A model generated the notes under the pieces. That model ran no database searches. It was given only the letters and a program-made list of their open reading frames with translations, and had not been told where the DNA came from. 64,000 nt of DNA from Alteromonas oceanisediminis (GTDB taxonomy: Bacteria; Pseudomonadota; Gammaproteobacteria; Enterobacterales; Alteromonadaceae), in contig NZ_JAHCTA010000004.1 in assembly GCF_018474025.1 (NCBI RefSeq), forward strand, positions 62,001 to 126,000, in the 5' to 3' direction. The position numbers were made by a program, and so were the translations under genes. Of this stretch, positions 1 through 10,929 are shown piece after piece (the first letter of the stretch is position 1; the number at the start of each line of letters is the position of its first letter).

Positions 1-200
1 GGAATATCGTGGAATTTCAAATCGAGAAATACATCAAAACCAGACGCCACCAAGTGCTTTACAAGCGCGGGCCCTTCGTGTGTGAACAATTGTTTACCCA
101 CTTTTAAACGGCATTCAGACGGGTTAAGTTTTTCTACCAATTGATCAACTTGCTGCCTAGTATCAAAGTCTAATGCAACAATGACCTTAGGATCGTTCAT
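1..200 (-). CDS. pyrF: Orotidine 5'-phosphate decarboxylase, N-terminal part (cut by window edge)
   Basis: The enzyme decarboxylates OMP to UMP, the last step of de novo pyrimidine synthesis in the cytoplasm. The visible 66 residues begin [14 protein letters not shown], the first beta strand carrying the substrate-binding Asp, followed by LKVGKQLFT and, at the edge, FLDLKFHDI, which holds the catalytic Asp-x-Lys-x-x-Asp region of the family. The rest of the gene lies beyond the left edge. It starts 4 nt after the lapB stop, so it is the last visible gene of the ihfB-lapA-lapB-pyrF run, an order common in gammaproteobacteria. Confidence 0.95.
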   Translation of the reverse strand, partial: MNDPKVIVALDFDTRQQVDQLVEKLNPSECRLKVGKQLFTHEGPALVKHLVASGFDVFLDLKFHDI

Positions 201-204
201 AGTA

Positions 205-1374
205 CTATTCTCCATCTAATCCTTTAATAGGTTTTACCACGCCCCACTTTTTGCATGAAGGACATAACCAATACACTTTTCGCCCCGAAAAACCGCAGTT
301 TCCACACCGATACTTCGGACGTTGTAACATTTGCTGCTCAACCAAACCTTTCAACAACGCCAAGCTACTCGTGCTTTCGTCCAGTTGTTGATTTTGAATG
401 TACAAACGCATTAATGTGGCAAAGCCTTTCATAGTGGGTTTTTTGCGTAATTGTTCGTAAAGCATCTTGGTCGCTTCGTCCACCTCGCCGCGCCTTGCCA
501 TGACATTGACTTTGGCAAGGTATGCCGCTGCACTATTGCCGCCATGCTGATCAATAATACGTTCAAACTGTTGCCAATCCTGAGTGCCCTCTGCGCATTG
601 TTCCAGCAGTGGGATGGCTTCACTCATCCAATTGATGTCTCGCTGAGCGACTTGCGTCAAACACTCGAAACCATCCTGAAAAGCGCCTTTATCAATCGCA
701 AGTTTGCCCAACATCAACCAAGGTCTGACGGCTTTTTCGTCTGAAGCAACGGCTTTTTGTAGACTTTCAGCAGCGGATATTTGCTCACCTTTATCCAGCG
801 CTTTCTGAGCTTTTTCACAGTAGAAATGCGCTAAGCGCACATGAATGTCATTGTTGTCACCATGGCAGTCGACCATTCGCTCGGCGAGGTCAATTGCCCT
901 ATCCCACTCTTTCGTGGTTTGATAAATTTTGAACAAACTTTGCTGGGCATTAAGATAATGCTTGTCACTATTCAGCAGTTGTAAGTAGGCGTTTTCAGCA
1001 CGTTCCAGAAAACCTGCCTGCGTATAGTCTCTGCCGAGTTCGCGTAACGCGTTTTCGCGTTGCATGGGTTGAATTTCATCGCGGCTAACCAGATTTTGAT
1101 GTACACGAATGGCGCGATCTATTTCGCCGCGATGCCGGAAGAAATTACCCATAGCAATGTGCGTTTCGACCGTATCATTGTTCAGATCGATCATTTTAAT
1201 CAGCGTATCAACGGCCTTATCAGGCTGCTCTGACAGGAGAAAGTTGAGGCCACGATAATAGTGCTTAGACAGTATGCTTGATTGTTTACGCTGCGCCTGA
1301 CGCAAACTGTTCCGCCCCATCACCCAGCCGTATCCGACAGCAATTGGAAGCAACAAAAACAACAGTTCTAACAT
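205..1374 (-). CDS. lapB: Lipopolysaccharide assembly protein B (TPR protein with zinc ribbon)
   Basis: LapB (YciM) is an inner-membrane protein that tunes LPS synthesis by presenting LpxC to the FtsH protease. The 389 residues match the family length. A single hydrophobic N-terminal segment (about residues 3-20) anchors it, a series of TPR helices fills the middle, and the C-terminus has a rubredoxin-like knuckle with CxxC pairs at Cys357/Cys360 and Cys371/Cys374. It starts 3 nt after lapA, so the two are almost certainly co-transcribed. The LPS role is known for the family; the topology and Cys pairs are visible here. Confidence 0.95.
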   Translation of the reverse strand: MLELLFLLLPIAVGYGWVMGRNSLRQAQRKQSSILSKHYYRGLNFLLSEQPDKAVDTLIKMIDLNNDTVETHIAMGNFFRHRGEIDRAIRVHQNLVSRDEIQPMQRENALRELGRDYTQAGFLERAENAYLQLLNSDKHYLNAQQSLFKIYQTTKEWDRAIDLAERMVDCHGDNNDIHVRLAHFYCEKAQKALDKGEQISAAESLQKAVASDEKAVRPWLMLGKLAIDKGAFQDGFECLTQVAQRDINWMSEAIPLLEQCAEGTQDWQQFERIIDQHGGNSAAAYLAKVNVMARRGEVDEATKMLYEQLRKKPTMKGFATLMRLYIQNQQLDESTSSLALLKGLVEQQMLQRPKYRCGNCGFSGRKVYWLCPSCKKWGVVKPIKGLDGE

Positions 1375-1377
1375 GCG

Positions 1378-1632
1378 TTATTCGCTTTGCAGCTTTTTAA
1401 GTTTCTGCCTCAGCACACCCAGTTTGACCCGTAGGGCAAGCCAACTGCTTGCCATGGTGAGTAAACCAAGCGCCACACCCATTGAGAGTACAATCGCCAT
1501 TAACGTTGAGAGACGCATACTGGCCTGAGCGACCAGGTAATTCACCGTAACCATCTGATCATTTTGAGAACCAACAACCACGCCTATAATAAGCAACAAT
1601 AGAACGAGTAAAAATAGAATTAGTCCTTTCAA
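1378..1632 (-). CDS. lapA: LapA-domain inner-membrane protein (DUF1049)
   Basis: This 84-residue protein has two hydrophobic segments (about residues 3-22 and 40-62) around a GSQNDQMVTVNYLVAQ loop, then a short basic, Leu-rich tail likely to form a coiled coil. That is the LapA/YciS architecture. LapA partners LapB in LPS assembly and quality control in E. coli. It lies 27 bp after ihfB and 3 bp before lapB. The identity rests on the loop, topology and neighbours; its biochemical role in the family is less well defined than that of LapB. Confidence 0.92.
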   Translation of the reverse strand: MKGLILFLLVLLLLIIGVVVGSQNDQMVTVNYLVAQASMRLSTLMAIVLSMGVALGLLTMASSWLALRVKLGVLRQKLKKLQSE

Positions 1633-1659
1633 AAATCGAACTCCTGTCGTCCAGTGGGT

Positions 1660-1944
1660 TTACATGCCGTCGTTAACGCGGTCGCGAAGTTCTTTGCCTG
1701 GCTTGAAATGTGGGACATATTTACCCTCAAGCTGCACGGTTTCACCGGTTTTAGGATTACGCCCGACACGCGGTGCGCGATAGTGAAGAGAAAAGCTGCC
1801 GAACCCTCGTATCTCAATACGTTCGCCTTTTTGCAACGTTTGAGCGAGTTGTTCAAGTAATTCTTTGACTGCGATTTCAAGCTCGTGAGCGGGAACATGT
1901 TGTGCTTGCAACGCCAGTCTTTCGATCAGTTCAGACTTTGTCAT
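1660..1944 (-). CDS. ihfB: Integration host factor subunit beta
   Basis: IHF-beta pairs with IHF-alpha to bend DNA sharply at specific sites, serving replication, recombination and sigma-54 promoters. The 94 residues are typical. The start [11 protein letters not shown] is the first helix of the HU/IHF fold. The beta-arm contains GRNPKTGE with the intercalating Pro64, and the C-terminal [11 protein letters not shown] helix is present. It follows rpsA on the same strand, separated by a leader of about 100 bp with a strong hairpin, the classic rpsA-ihfB order. Confidence 0.97.
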   Translation of the reverse strand: MTKSELIERLALQAQHVPAHELEIAVKELLEQLAQTLQKGERIEIRGFGSFSLHYRAPRVGRNPKTGETVQLEGKYVPHFKPGKELRDRVNDGM

Positions 1945-2005
1945 GGCAACCTCTTGAGTGGTAATTAAAGCGCTTAATTATCTCAATGTTACCTGCAAAT
2001 GATGA

Positions 2006-2029
2006 GCGGTGCATCATTTGATGCACCGC
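2006..2029. other. Perfect hairpin between rpsA and ihfB
   Basis: GCGGTGCATCA and TGATGCACCGC form an 11-bp perfect inverted repeat around a TT centre. It lies just after the rpsA stop (2051) and upstream of ihfB. Read in the direction of transcription (minus) it is not followed by a T-tract, so it is not a textbook intrinsic terminator. It could be an mRNA-stabilising or processing hairpin, or partial attenuation between rpsA and ihfB. Confidence 0.5.
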
Positions 2030-2050
2030 ATTTGACTTTTTAGGTGAGTA

Positions 2051-3724
2051 TTACTCGCCTTTCGCCGCTTTGAAAGCTTCTGCCATAGCGTTTGCGAAAC
2101 CAGCATCTTCTGTCTGGTTATTCACTTTATCTAGAGCTTCTTTCTCGTCAGCTTGATCTTTCGCCTTAACAGAAAGGTTAACCATACGGTTCTTACGATC
2201 CACACCCATAAATTTGGCGTCAATCGCATCACCCACGTTAACTACCTCAGAAGCATCTTCTACACGGTCACGAGCAAGGTCGCCAACGCGGATGTAGCCA
2301 TCAACTTCTTCAGACAAGTTAACCGTAACGCCTTTTGCGTCAACTGCGGTGACGGTACCGGCAACAATAGTGCCTTTCTTAGTATCAGCTAGGTACTTGT
2401 TGAACGGATCTTCTTCGATCTGCTTAACACCTAATGAAATACGCTCGCGCTCTGGGTCGACCTGAAGAACAACGGCTGAGATTTCATCGCCTTTCTTGTA
2501 GTCACGAACAGCGTCTTCACCGGTTTTATTCCAAGCGATGTCAGACAAGTGAACAAGTCCATCGATGCCACCGTCTAGACCGATAAAGATACCAAAGTCA
2601 GTGATTGACTTGATCTTACCAGACACTTTGTCGCCTTTTTCGTGCGACTTAGCGAATGTTTCCCAAGGGTTATCGATACACTGTTTCAAGCCAAGTGAGA
2701 TACGACGACGTTCTTCGTCAATCTCAAGAACCATCACTTCAACAACGTCACCTAGGTTAACTACTTTAGACGGATGTACGTTTTTGTTTGTCCAGTCCAT
2801 TTCAGATACGTGAACAAGACCTTCAACGCCATCTTCAATTTCAACGAAGCAACCATAATCAGTCAGATTGGTTACCGCACCACTCAGTTTAGAACCTTCA
2901 GGGTAACGGTTAGCAATCTCTTGCCATGGATCGCTGCCCATTTGCTTCATACCAAGAGAAACGCGAGACTTCTCTTTGTCGAATTTAAGTACTTTAACGT
3001 TGATTTCGTCGCCAACATTCACAATCTCGCTAGGATGCTTAACGCGCTTCCAAGCCATATCAGTGATATGAAGTAGACCGTCTACACCGCCTAAATCGAC
3101 GAACGCGCCGTAGTCAGTAAGGTTTTTAACGATACCTTTAACTTCATGACCTTCTTCAAGGTTAGCCAGCAATGAATCACGCTCTGCGCTATTCTCTGCT
3201 TCAATGACTGCGCGGCGTGAAACAACCACGTTATTACGCTTGGCATCAAGCTTGATCACTTTGAATTCTAATTCTTTACCTTCAAGGTGTGTTGTGTCGC
3301 GCACTGGACGAACATCAACCAAAGAACCCGGCAAGAAAGCACGTACAGTATTTACTTCAACTGTGAAGCCGCCTTTCACTTTACCGTTAATAACACCCTT
3401 GATGGTTTCTTTCTCTTCATACGCTTTTTCAAGGTCTACCCACGCTTCGTGGCGTTTCGCTTTCTCGCGTGAAAGGATGGTCTCACCGAAACCGTCTTCA
3501 ACGGCATCGAGTGCAACGTCAACCGTATCGCCGATAGCGATTTCAAGCTCGCCTTCTGCGTTCTTGAACTGGTCAACAGGAATAGCACTTTCAGATTTAA
3601 GGCCAGCGTCAACTAGCACAATATCTTTATCGATAGAAACAACGGTACCTTTAACAATGGCACCTGGGCGAGTTTCTAGCTGTTGTAAGCTCTCTTCAAA
3701 GAGATCTGCAAAATTTTCAGTCAT
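2051..3724 (-). CDS. rpsA: 30S ribosomal protein S1
   Basis: S1 brings mRNA to the 30S subunit. The protein is 557 residues, the same as in E. coli, with six S1 (OB-fold) repeats. The middle repeats show the usual GxVxxxxDYGxFV pattern, for example [20 protein letters not shown] and [20 protein letters not shown]. The N-terminal repeats are more divergent, as expected for the ribosome-binding part. It lies between cmk and ihfB. S1 usually represses its own translation through its leader; the AT-rich 127-bp upstream region fits that, but I cannot show it. Confidence 0.98.
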   Translation of the reverse strand: MTENFADLFEESLQQLETRPGAIVKGTVVSIDKDIVLVDAGLKSESAIPVDQFKNAEGELEIAIGDTVDVALDAVEDGFGETILSREKAKRHEAWVDLEKAYEEKETIKGVINGKVKGGFTVEVNTVRAFLPGSLVDVRPVRDTTHLEGKELEFKVIKLDAKRNNVVVSRRAVIEAENSAERDSLLANLEEGHEVKGIVKNLTDYGAFVDLGGVDGLLHITDMAWKRVKHPSEIVNVGDEINVKVLKFDKEKSRVSLGMKQMGSDPWQEIANRYPEGSKLSGAVTNLTDYGCFVEIEDGVEGLVHVSEMDWTNKNVHPSKVVNLGDVVEVMVLEIDEERRRISLGLKQCIDNPWETFAKSHEKGDKVSGKIKSITDFGIFIGLDGGIDGLVHLSDIAWNKTGEDAVRDYKKGDEISAVVLQVDPERERISLGVKQIEEDPFNKYLADTKKGTIVAGTVTAVDAKGVTVNLSEEVDGYIRVGDLARDRVEDASEVVNVGDAIDAKFMGVDRKNRMVNLSVKAKDQADEKEALDKVNNQTEDAGFANAMAEAFKAAKGE

Positions 3725-3851
3725 ATAAGTAAGTTAAAATAATCATTTTGACATCCACACTACAATCCAGTTAACGTGGGGTTGTTATTAAAAATCATCG
3801 CCAGTCCTTGTCGATGATGAGTTACGTGTCATTTCACGATCGAAAAATGCG

Positions 3852-4529
3852 CTAAACCAGCGCCTTTTCTTTCACAAAATTCATTGCCTTTTCAAATACT
3901 TGCTGAATATTCAGCGAAGTAGAGTCGATCAACAAAGCGTCTTCCGCTGCAACCAATGGTGCCACGGCACGTTGAGTGTCTCTCTCATCGCGAGCTTTTA
4001 TGTCGGTTAAAAGGCGCGCAATGTTAACATCCAAACCTTTGTCTTTCAACTGGTGAAAACGTCGTTCGGCGCGAGCCTCGGCTGAGGCTGTCAGAAAAAT
4101 TTTCGCTTCAGCACTGTTAAAAACAACCGTGCCCATGTCACGGCCATCAGCAATCAGGCCGGGGGCCTGCTGGAAGGCTCGCTGCCTGCGCAATAGCGCT
4201 TCACGCACTCGTGGAAGCGCCGCAACCTGAGAAGCAACACTGCCAACGTCTTCCGTGCGGATAACGTCGGTCACGTCTTCTCCTTCCAGCACAATTTTGC
4301 GCCCTTTTCCGTCAGTTTCAAACGAGACATCAAGGCTTGACGCTAGCGGCACAATGCCTTCTTCATCCATCGGCGCAAGGCCATGATGCTGAGTTGCGAC
4401 GGCAAGCACGCGATAAAGTGCTCCACTGTCTAACAAATGCCATTCCAGATGAGTCGCTAACATGGCTGACAAGGTTCCTTTGCCTGCACCGCTAGGCCCA
4501 TCCACGGTTACCACCGGTATTGCTTGCAT
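3852..4529 (-). CDS. cmk: Cytidylate kinase
   Basis: This enzyme phosphorylates CMP and dCMP using ATP in pyrimidine salvage. The 225 residues carry the P-loop GPSGAGKGT (residues 11-19), the nucleotide-binding [12 protein letters not shown] segment and an arginine-rich lid ([14 protein letters not shown]), as in the cmk family. It lies between aroA and rpsA, the conserved enterobacterial order. A plausible promoter lies just upstream. Confidence 0.97.
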   Translation of the reverse strand: MQAIPVVTVDGPSGAGKGTLSAMLATHLEWHLLDSGALYRVLAVATQHHGLAPMDEEGIVPLASSLDVSFETDGKGRKIVLEGEDVTDVIRTEDVGSVASQVAALPRVREALLRRQRAFQQAPGLIADGRDMGTVVFNSAEAKIFLTASAEARAERRFHQLKDKGLDVNIARLLTDIKARDERDTQRAVAPLVAAEDALLIDSTSLNIQQVFEKAMNFVKEKALV

Positions 4530-4561
4530 AAAATAGACTTCCCTAGCAAAAAACGGGCGGG

Positions 4562-4591
4562 ATTATACGCCCCGCTCGTCGGAATTACCAA
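4562..4591 (-). promoter_or_regulatory. Candidate sigma-70 promoter for cmk-rpsA
   Basis: On the minus strand a perfect TATAAT (4562-4567) is preceded at 18 bp by TTGGTA (4586-4591), which resembles a -35 box. It sits about 35 bp upstream of the cmk start in the 116-bp aroA-cmk gap. Transcription from here would uncouple cmk-rpsA from the gyrA-serC-aroA run. This is motif matching only. Confidence 0.4.
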
Positions 4592-4645
4592 CCTCTTACC
4601 GCACAGATTATACTGCGTAATCGACAGGGTGGTGCTGGGAGCCCC

Positions 4646-5920
4646 TTAATACAGAGACTTGAATCGCGTAAAGAAATCAGGAAAGGTTTTGCGGGTGCAT
4701 CCGGGGTCGTTGATGGTCACCGGTGAATCGCTTAACGCAACCAACGCAAAACACATCGCCATTCGGTGGTCATCGTACGTATCAATTTCGGCGTGCATCA
4801 CCTTATTCGGTGTAATTGTAATGTAATCATGCCCCTCATCGACCACAGCGCCCACTTTACGTAACTCTGTCGCCATGGCATGCAGTCGATCCGTTTCCTT
4901 GACCCGCCAATTATAAATATTGCGTATCGTTGTTGTACCTTCAGCAAACAATGCCGTGGTTGCTATGGTCATGGCAGCGTCTGGTATGTGGTTCATATCC
5001 ATATCGATTGCTTGCAACGTGCCTGCAGAAACGGATATGGAATCGTCTTGCCACTCAACATTTGCGCCCATTTTTTGCAGCACATCAGCAAACCGAACAT
5101 CTCCCTGAATTGACTTGCGCCCCACGCCGGTCACTGTGACGGTACCGCCTTTAATCGCGCCCGCCGCTAAAAAATACGACGCCGATGACGCATCACCTTC
5201 GACCATAAAGCGGCCTGGGGATTGGTATTGCTGTGAACCTTTTACCGTGAATACCCGATAATCTTGGTTTTCAACCTCGACACCAAACGCCTTCATGGTT
5301 GCCAATGTAATATCTATGTAGGGTTTAGACACGAGTTCGCCAACAATAGTGATTGTTGAATCACCTTCGAATAGAGGCGCAGCCATTAATAGAGCGGTTA
5401 AAAACTGGCTAGAAACACTGCCATCCACCGTCATATTCCCACCTCGCAAGCGCTTTCCCTTAATCTGCAGCGGTGGAAACCCTGCGTTCTTTAGAAAAGT
5501 GATATCTGCGCCAGCTTGTCGCAATGCCTCTGTCAGATCGCCAATCGGACGTTCTTCCATCCGCGGCTCGCCCTGCAGCGTCACATCAACGTCCGACGTT
5601 GCCAGCACCGCGCATAAAGGGCGCATCGCAGTGCCAGCATTGCCTAAAAATAATTCCAGTGGAAGTTCAGTTTGAAACGAACGCCCTAAGCCTACGACGG
5701 TGCAACGTGTTTTATCATCAGAAAGGCGTGTTTTAACGCCCAGCTTAGACAACGCCGTCAGCATATGGCGTATATCATCACTGTCGAGCAAATTGGTTAA
5801 TGTTGTTTCACCCTGCGCCACTGCGGCGAGTAATAATGCACGATTAGACAAACTTTTCGAACCGGGTACGTTCACAGTGCCATCGACTCGCGCGATGGGC
5901 TCTAGGGTAAGTTGTTGCAA
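4646..5920 (-). CDS. aroA: 3-phosphoshikimate 1-carboxyvinyltransferase (EPSP synthase)
   Basis: AroA joins PEP to shikimate-3-phosphate in the shikimate pathway. Class I hallmarks are visible: [16 protein letters not shown] near the N-terminus, [11 protein letters not shown] for PEP binding, RVKETDRL, and DDHRMAMCF near the end. No ATG lies at a sensible position. The best start is the TTG at 5920, giving [14 protein letters not shown], which lines up with E. coli MESLTLQPIARVDG; AAAGGA lies about 8 nt upstream. This gives 424 residues (family about 427). An earlier in-frame TTG at 5962 would overlap serC. The chosen start lies 4 bp after the serC stop. Confidence 0.95.
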   Translation of the reverse strand: MQQLTLEPIARVDGTVNVPGSKSLSNRALLLAAVAQGETTLTNLLDSDDIRHMLTALSKLGVKTRLSDDKTRCTVVGLGRSFQTELPLELFLGNAGTAMRPLCAVLATSDVDVTLQGEPRMEERPIGDLTEALRQAGADITFLKNAGFPPLQIKGKRLRGGNMTVDGSVSSQFLTALLMAAPLFEGDSTITIVGELVSKPYIDITLATMKAFGVEVENQDYRVFTVKGSQQYQSPGRFMVEGDASSASYFLAAGAIKGGTVTVTGVGRKSIQGDVRFADVLQKMGANVEWQDDSISVSAGTLQAIDMDMNHIPDAAMTIATTALFAEGTTTIRNIYNWRVKETDRLHAMATELRKVGAVVDEGHDYITITPNKVMHAEIDTYDDHRMAMCFALVALSDSPVTINDPGCTRKTFPDFFTRFKSLY

Positions 5921-5924
5921 CTGG

Positions 5925-7004
5925 CTATCCTTTAGTACGTTCAAACTCTTGCATAAATTCAACTAAACACTGCACACCGGCAAGTGGCATTGGATTGTAA
6001 ATACTCGCGCGCATTCCACCCACACTGCGGTGTCCTTTCAACGCATGTAACCCGTGTTGAACGGACTCAGTTAAAAACTGAGCATTCAGACTCTCATCGC
6101 GCAATTGAAAAACGACATTCATCAAAGAGCGATTTTGCGGAGCGATACGGTTCACAAACAAATCCGATGCATCGATGGCCTTATAAAGAAGTGCAGCTTT
6201 TTGGCGATTTACCGCCTCAATCGCAGCAACGCCACCGTTTTGCAACAACCACTTAAAGACCAGCCCCGACAAATACCAAGAGTACGTTGGCGGCGTGTTA
6301 AACATCGACTCGTTTTGCGCTGCCGCAGTATAATCCAAAATCACCGGGGTTTGCGGCTGAGCGCCCCCCAACAGTTCGGTTTTTACAATCACAACCGCCA
6401 GACCGCTTGGCCCAATGTTCTTCTGCGCACTGGCATATATGAGGCCATAGTCAGCCACGTTGATCTCACGCGATAAGATATTCGACGACATATCAGCGAC
6501 AATCGGCACTTTCGCGCTGGGTACATCAAATAACTCGATGCCATCCACTGTTTCGTTCGGGCAATAGTGCACAAAAGCCGTATCGTCACCGACGGGCGAA
6601 GCTAAACTCACATCCGCGCCAATAATCCCGTTCTCTTCAAAACGTATATCAGCGCTGTCGGCATGAATATACTTAGAGGCTTCCACCACTGCCGCCTTCG
6701 ACCAGGAGCCTGACACCAAATGCATACCATGCTGATGAGGTTGTGCCAGATTGAGTGGTACTGCCGCGAACTGACCACGACCGCCACCGTGCATAAACAG
6801 CACGGTGTAGTCTTCAGGAATGTTCATTAATTGGCGAAGATCGGCCTCAGACTCGGCGGCCACTCGCATAAATTCGGCGCTGCGATGGCTGATTTCCATA
6901 ACTGACGTGCCCAGCCCTCCCCAATCGAGAAACTCCTGCTGGGCCTGCGCCATCACATCGGCGGGCAGCATTGCTGGGCCCGCTGAAAAGTTGTACACCG
7001 TCAT
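5925..7004 (-). CDS. serC: Phosphoserine aminotransferase
   Basis: SerC is a PLP enzyme that makes 3-phosphoserine for serine synthesis and also serves pyridoxine synthesis. The 359 residues begin with the family signature [14 protein letters not shown]. The PLP lysine is in [12 protein letters not shown] (Lys195), with the GGGRGQFAA phosphate-binding segment upstream. The C-terminus [12 protein letters not shown] is typical. It lies 6 bp downstream of gyrA and just ahead of aroA, so the three may be read together. Confidence 0.97.
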   Translation of the reverse strand: MTVYNFSAGPAMLPADVMAQAQQEFLDWGGLGTSVMEISHRSAEFMRVAAESEADLRQLMNIPEDYTVLFMHGGGRGQFAAVPLNLAQPHQHGMHLVSGSWSKAAVVEASKYIHADSADIRFEENGIIGADVSLASPVGDDTAFVHYCPNETVDGIELFDVPSAKVPIVADMSSNILSREINVADYGLIYASAQKNIGPSGLAVVIVKTELLGGAQPQTPVILDYTAAAQNESMFNTPPTYSWYLSGLVFKWLLQNGGVAAIEAVNRQKAALLYKAIDASDLFVNRIAPQNRSLMNVVFQLRDESLNAQFLTESVQHGLHALKGHRSVGGMRASIYNPMPLAGVQCLVEFMQEFERTKG

Positions 7005-7010
7005 TATTGA

Positions 7011-9719
7011 TTAATCTTCTTGTGGATCATCACCTGATGGAACATCTGCCGATGTACCATCGCCTGATTGCGCTGTTTCAATCGCGCCTGTTTCAACGGA
7101 GTCGGATTCAAGAGCATCAATATCGTCAACCGCGATTTCCTCGATACGCTCCAACCCAACGACCTGCTCGTCGTCCGCCGTACGTATCAAGCGAACCCCT
7201 TGAGTATTTCGCCCGACCACCGAGACTTCGGCGACTCGCGTTCTCACCAAAGTACCGCGATTACTGATCAACATGATTTCCATGTTGTCATCAACCTGCA
7301 CCGCGCCGACAACTTTACCGTTACGCTCCGAAACCTTGATTGAAACCACGCCTTGCGTTGCTCGACTCTTGGCTGGGTAATCCGCTAATGGTGTACGCTT
7401 ACCGAAACCATTTTCGGTCACGGTGAGTACAGCGCCTTCGCCGCGCGGCACGATCATGGAGACCACACGTTGGCCTTCCTGAAGTCGAATACCGCGTACA
7501 CCAGTCGCCGTTCTCCCCATAGGGCGGATCGCTAGAATTTCATCACCGGTTTCAGGATCACGTTTCACCTCACCGGTTTCAGAGTCACGCGCTTTCTCAT
7601 TGAAGCGCACCACTTTGCCTTCGTCTGAGAACAACATAATGTCATCTTCGCCGTTGGTGATATCCACACCGATTAACTCATCACCTTCGTTCAGGTTAAC
7701 GGCGATAATGCCGTTTGAGCGAGGGCGAGAATAAGACGTTAGCGCTGTCTTCTTGACGGTGCCATTCGCAGTCGCCATGATCACAAACTGATCCTCAGAA
7801 AACTCTTGGATCGGAAGAATGGCCGTTATGCGTTCATTTTCTTCCAGTGGCAGAATATTCACGATCGGACGACCGCGGGCATTTCGACTGGCGAGAGGCA
7901 ACTGATATACCTTGAGCCAATACAATCGGCCGCGGGTACTGAAACACAGGATGTGGTCATGGGTATTAGCAACCAACAACTTCTCGATGAAGTCTTCATC
8001 TTTCATTTTTGTGGCTGATTTACCCTTCCCGCCACGACGCTGCGCTTCATAATCGCTCAACTTCTGATACTTAACATAACCTTCGTGAGACAAGGTCACA
8101 ACAACGTCTTCTTGCTCGATCAAATCTTCAATATCGATGTCATGAGTGGCAGCGGTTATTTCAGTGCGGCGTGCATCACCAAACTCATCGCGGATCGCTT
8201 CCAATTCTTCGCGGATAACTTCCATTAATCGTTCAGGGCTTCCAAGAATATGCAATAACTCGGCAATCAGCTCGAGCAAGCCCTTATATTCATCGAGGAT
8301 TTTGTCGTGCTCTAGGCCTGTCAACTTATGCAAACGTAAGTCGAGGATGGCTTGCGCCTGCTGCTCAGTCAGGAAGTACTCGCCTTCACGAATACCGAAT
8401 TCTGGCGCTAGCCATTCTGGACGTGATGGGTCTTCATCTCCCGCGCGTTCAAGCATGGCCGCTACATCACCGAGTTTCCAGCCGCGTGCGATAATGCCCT
8501 GCTTCGCATCAGACGGGCTCTGCGAAGCTTTGATCAACTCAATGATTTCGTCGATGTTTGCTAGCGCAATCGCTAGACCTTCAAGGATGTGAGCCCTATC
8601 TCGCGCCTTGCGCAGCTCGAACACGGTACGTCGAGTCACCACTTCACGACGATGAAGTACAAACGCTTCGAGCATTTGCTTCAGATTGAAGACTTTTGGT
8701 TGACCGTTATCCAACGCCACCATATTGATTCCGAACACAGTTTGTAACTGGGTTTGCGAATACAAATGGTTGAGCAAAACTTCGGCGGATTCGTTGCGCT
8801 TCACTTCTACAACAATACGCATACCATCTTTATCAGACTCGTCACGTAGCGCAGATATACCTTCTATCTTTTTCTCTTTAACCAGCTCGGCGATTTTTTC
8901 AATCAAGCGTGCTTTGTTAACCTGATAAGGGATCTCATTGATGATGATGGTTTCTTTACCATTATCTTCGGTCTCAATCTCAGCGCGTGCACGCATATAG
9001 ATTTTGCCACGTCCGGTACGGTAGGCATCATCGATACCTTTACGCCCGCTGATCATGGCTGCCGTGGGGAAATCCGGACCGGGGATATATTCCATCAATT
9101 GTTCAACGCCCAACGATGGGTCATTAATCAACGCGATGCAGCCATTCACAACTTCAGTCAAATTATGCGGAGGAATATTCGTCGCCATTCCCACCGCAAT
9201 GCCCGAAGAACCGTTGACTAGTAAATTAGGTACTTTGGTAGGTAACACCTCTGGGATATTTTCAGTACCGTCATAGTTGGGTACGAAATTGACGGTTTCT
9301 TTATCCAGATCAGCGAGTAATTCATGTGCAATCTTCGCCATGCGAATTTCGGTGTAACGCATAGCGGCGGCAGAGTCACCATCCACAGAGCCAAAGTTAC
9401 CCTGACCATCAACCAACATATAACGCAACGAGAAAGGCTGAGCCATACGTACAATGGTGTCATACACCGCTGAGTCACCGTGAGGGTGATATTTACCGAT
9501 CACATCACCAACAACACGGGCTGATTTTTTGTACGGCTTATTGAAATCGTTTTTCAACTCGTTCATGGCGAAAAGAACGCGCCGATGCACAGGCTTTAAG
9601 CCATCTCTTACATCGGGTAACGCACGGCCAACGATGACGCTCATGGCATAATCAAGGTAAGAATTCTTTAATTCTTCCTCGATGTTAATGGGAAGGATTT
9701 CTTTGGCATTGTCAGTCAT
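7011..9719 (-). CDS. gyrA: DNA gyrase subunit A
   Basis: GyrA is the DNA-cleaving subunit of gyrase. The N-terminal breakage-reunion domain follows E. coli numbering exactly: the catalytic Tyr is Tyr122 in AMRYTEIRM. The quinolone-resistance region reads [13 protein letters not shown] with Ser83 and Asp87, the drug-susceptible residues. The C-terminal beta-pinwheel carries the GyrA box QRRGGKG, needed for DNA wrapping. The tail is acidic and ends DDPQED. Length is 902 residues. The gene diverges from ubiG across 237 bp, as in E. coli, and is followed closely by serC. Confidence 0.98.
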   Translation of the reverse strand: MTDNAKEILPINIEEELKNSYLDYAMSVIVGRALPDVRDGLKPVHRRVLFAMNELKNDFNKPYKKSARVVGDVIGKYHPHGDSAVYDTIVRMAQPFSLRYMLVDGQGNFGSVDGDSAAAMRYTEIRMAKIAHELLADLDKETVNFVPNYDGTENIPEVLPTKVPNLLVNGSSGIAVGMATNIPPHNLTEVVNGCIALINDPSLGVEQLMEYIPGPDFPTAAMISGRKGIDDAYRTGRGKIYMRARAEIETEDNGKETIIINEIPYQVNKARLIEKIAELVKEKKIEGISALRDESDKDGMRIVVEVKRNESAEVLLNHLYSQTQLQTVFGINMVALDNGQPKVFNLKQMLEAFVLHRREVVTRRTVFELRKARDRAHILEGLAIALANIDEIIELIKASQSPSDAKQGIIARGWKLGDVAAMLERAGDEDPSRPEWLAPEFGIREGEYFLTEQQAQAILDLRLHKLTGLEHDKILDEYKGLLELIAELLHILGSPERLMEVIREELEAIRDEFGDARRTEITAATHDIDIEDLIEQEDVVVTLSHEGYVKYQKLSDYEAQRRGGKGKSATKMKDEDFIEKLLVANTHDHILCFSTRGRLYWLKVYQLPLASRNARGRPIVNILPLEENERITAILPIQEFSEDQFVIMATANGTVKKTALTSYSRPRSNGIIAVNLNEGDELIGVDITNGEDDIMLFSDEGKVVRFNEKARDSETGEVKRDPETGDEILAIRPMGRTATGVRGIRLQEGQRVVSMIVPRGEGAVLTVTENGFGKRTPLADYPAKSRATQGVVSIKVSERNGKVVGAVQVDDNMEIMLISNRGTLVRTRVAEVSVVGRNTQGVRLIRTADDEQVVGLERIEEIAVDDIDALESDSVETGAIETAQSGDGTSADVPSGDDPQED

Positions 9720-9956
9720 AAACTGGCTTGTCCCTTATAGGTTTATCGAGTCAACGCTACCGATACTCACGCTTCTTTAAAACGGCAGTGACACACTTTT
9801 ATGGGTAAAACATCAAGCCTCCAGTGTACCACTACCTTATGCCAAACTGTAGCCTTTGATGTGCCTTAAAACGCAGTTTTGCAAAGGTCTTTACCTGTGC
9901 AACCGAAATCGCTAAGGTTATGCCGTTTTTCTTTTGCTGAATGAGCCTTCCTCTGC

Positions 9957-10664
9957 ATGAATATCGACCACGACGAAATCCAGAAATTTTCAGCCATTGC
10001 AACACGGTGGTGGGATAAGTCTGGCGAATTTAAACCTTTGCACGACATCAATCCGCTTCGTGTAGCGTTTATTGCTGAACAGGCGAATGGGTTGTTCGGT
10101 AAGAATATCGTTGATGTTGGCTGTGGCGGCGGAATTTTGTCGGAAGCCATGGCTGCGATGGGCGCCAACGTCACAGGCATTGATATGTCATCAGAGGCAC
10201 TGGAAGTCGCCAAACTGCACGGGCTCGAAAGTCAGATTGACGTGACATATCACACGTCGACCGCCGAAGCCTATGCAGAGCAACATGCGGATACATTCGA
10301 TATCGTGACCTGTTTGGAAATGCTAGAGCATGTTCCCGAACCTGCGTCGGTTGTGCAGGCCTGTGCCCGTTTAGTTAAACCCGGTGGACTCGTGTTCTTT
10401 TCAACGCTTAATCGTAATGTGAAGTCGTACTTAATGGCGATTGTCGGGGCCGAATATTTACTCAATCTTGTTCCCAAAGGCACACATTCTTACGCGAAAT
10501 TTATTCAGCCCAGTGAATTGTTGAACATGGTTGACTCAACCAGTTTAGTTCCGCTCCGCTCGACAGGGCTGCACCTCAGCCCGTTGACGCAGCAGTATTA
10601 TCTTTCGAACAAGAACATCGACGTCAATTATCTGGTGGTTTGTCAGAAACAAGATTTTGCATGA
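9957..10664 (+). CDS. ubiG: Ubiquinone biosynthesis O-methyltransferase
   Basis: UbiG carries out both O-methylations in ubiquinone synthesis, using SAM. The 235 residues begin [20 protein letters not shown], a strong UbiG signature, followed by SAM motif I ([15 protein letters not shown]), [11 protein letters not shown]-type motif II, and [11 protein letters not shown]. It diverges from gyrA and lies upstream of nrdAB with an unusually long gap. No sign of damage. Confidence 0.97.
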   Translation: MNIDHDEIQKFSAIATRWWDKSGEFKPLHDINPLRVAFIAEQANGLFGKNIVDVGCGGGILSEAMAAMGANVTGIDMSSEALEVAKLHGLESQIDVTYHTSTAEAYAEQHADTFDIVTCLEMLEHVPEPASVVQACARLVKPGGLVFFSTLNRNVKSYLMAIVGAEYLLNLVPKGTHSYAKFIQPSELLNMVDSTSLVPLRSTGLHLSPLTQQYYLSNKNIDVNYLVVCQKQDFA

Positions 10665-10674
10665 CGCCCACAAA

Positions 10675-10721
10675 ACACTATATCTAGTGGTATTGAAGAA
10701 ATATTAACCTATATATCGATA
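10675..10721. promoter_or_regulatory. Candidate NrdR box pair
   Basis: ACACTATATCTAGTGG (10675-10690) closely matches the NrdR consensus palindrome (ACAC-WATATATW-GTGT type). A weaker copy, AACCTATATATCGATA, lies 31 bp downstream (10706-10721). NrdR boxes normally occur as pairs about three helical turns apart upstream of ribonucleotide reductase genes, so position and spacing fit. The odd point is distance: the pair is about 500 bp before nrdA. Two weaker box-like sequences lie at 10862-10877 and 10896-10911. Consensus match only. Confidence 0.5.
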
Positions 10722-10929
10722 TCGCCTAAAAACTAAATCATTATATAAATTTGGTTTTTGGGTGCGATTTAGTTTGATCTTTGCATATCGTTGCTCATCA
10801 TAGGCACTGTGCAGTGAGCTTCCACTAACTAAAAATTGGTGCCAGTTTTTTATTGCTTAAATCACCATATCTTGGGTTGCATTACACCTAAAACCTCACT
10901 ATCTTGTGTTTCAGCTGCTCAATAACACC
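10722..10929. other. Long AT-rich nrdA upstream region
   Basis: This part of the 541-bp ubiG-nrdA gap has no open reading frame of note. It holds an AT-rich stretch (about 10730-10760) where a promoter could sit and two weak NrdR-box-like sequences near its right end. I cannot place the transcription start with confidence. Confidence 0.4.

Noticed and set aside
3204-3728. 174-codon open frame on the plus strand opposite rpsA
   Set aside because: It is the antisense shadow of the conserved rpsA sequence, rich in Ser/Thr and low-complexity, with no family features.
8983-9500. Possible quinolone-resistance substitutions in gyrA
   Set aside because: Ser83 and Asp87 are both the wild-type residues; nothing in the region points to resistance.
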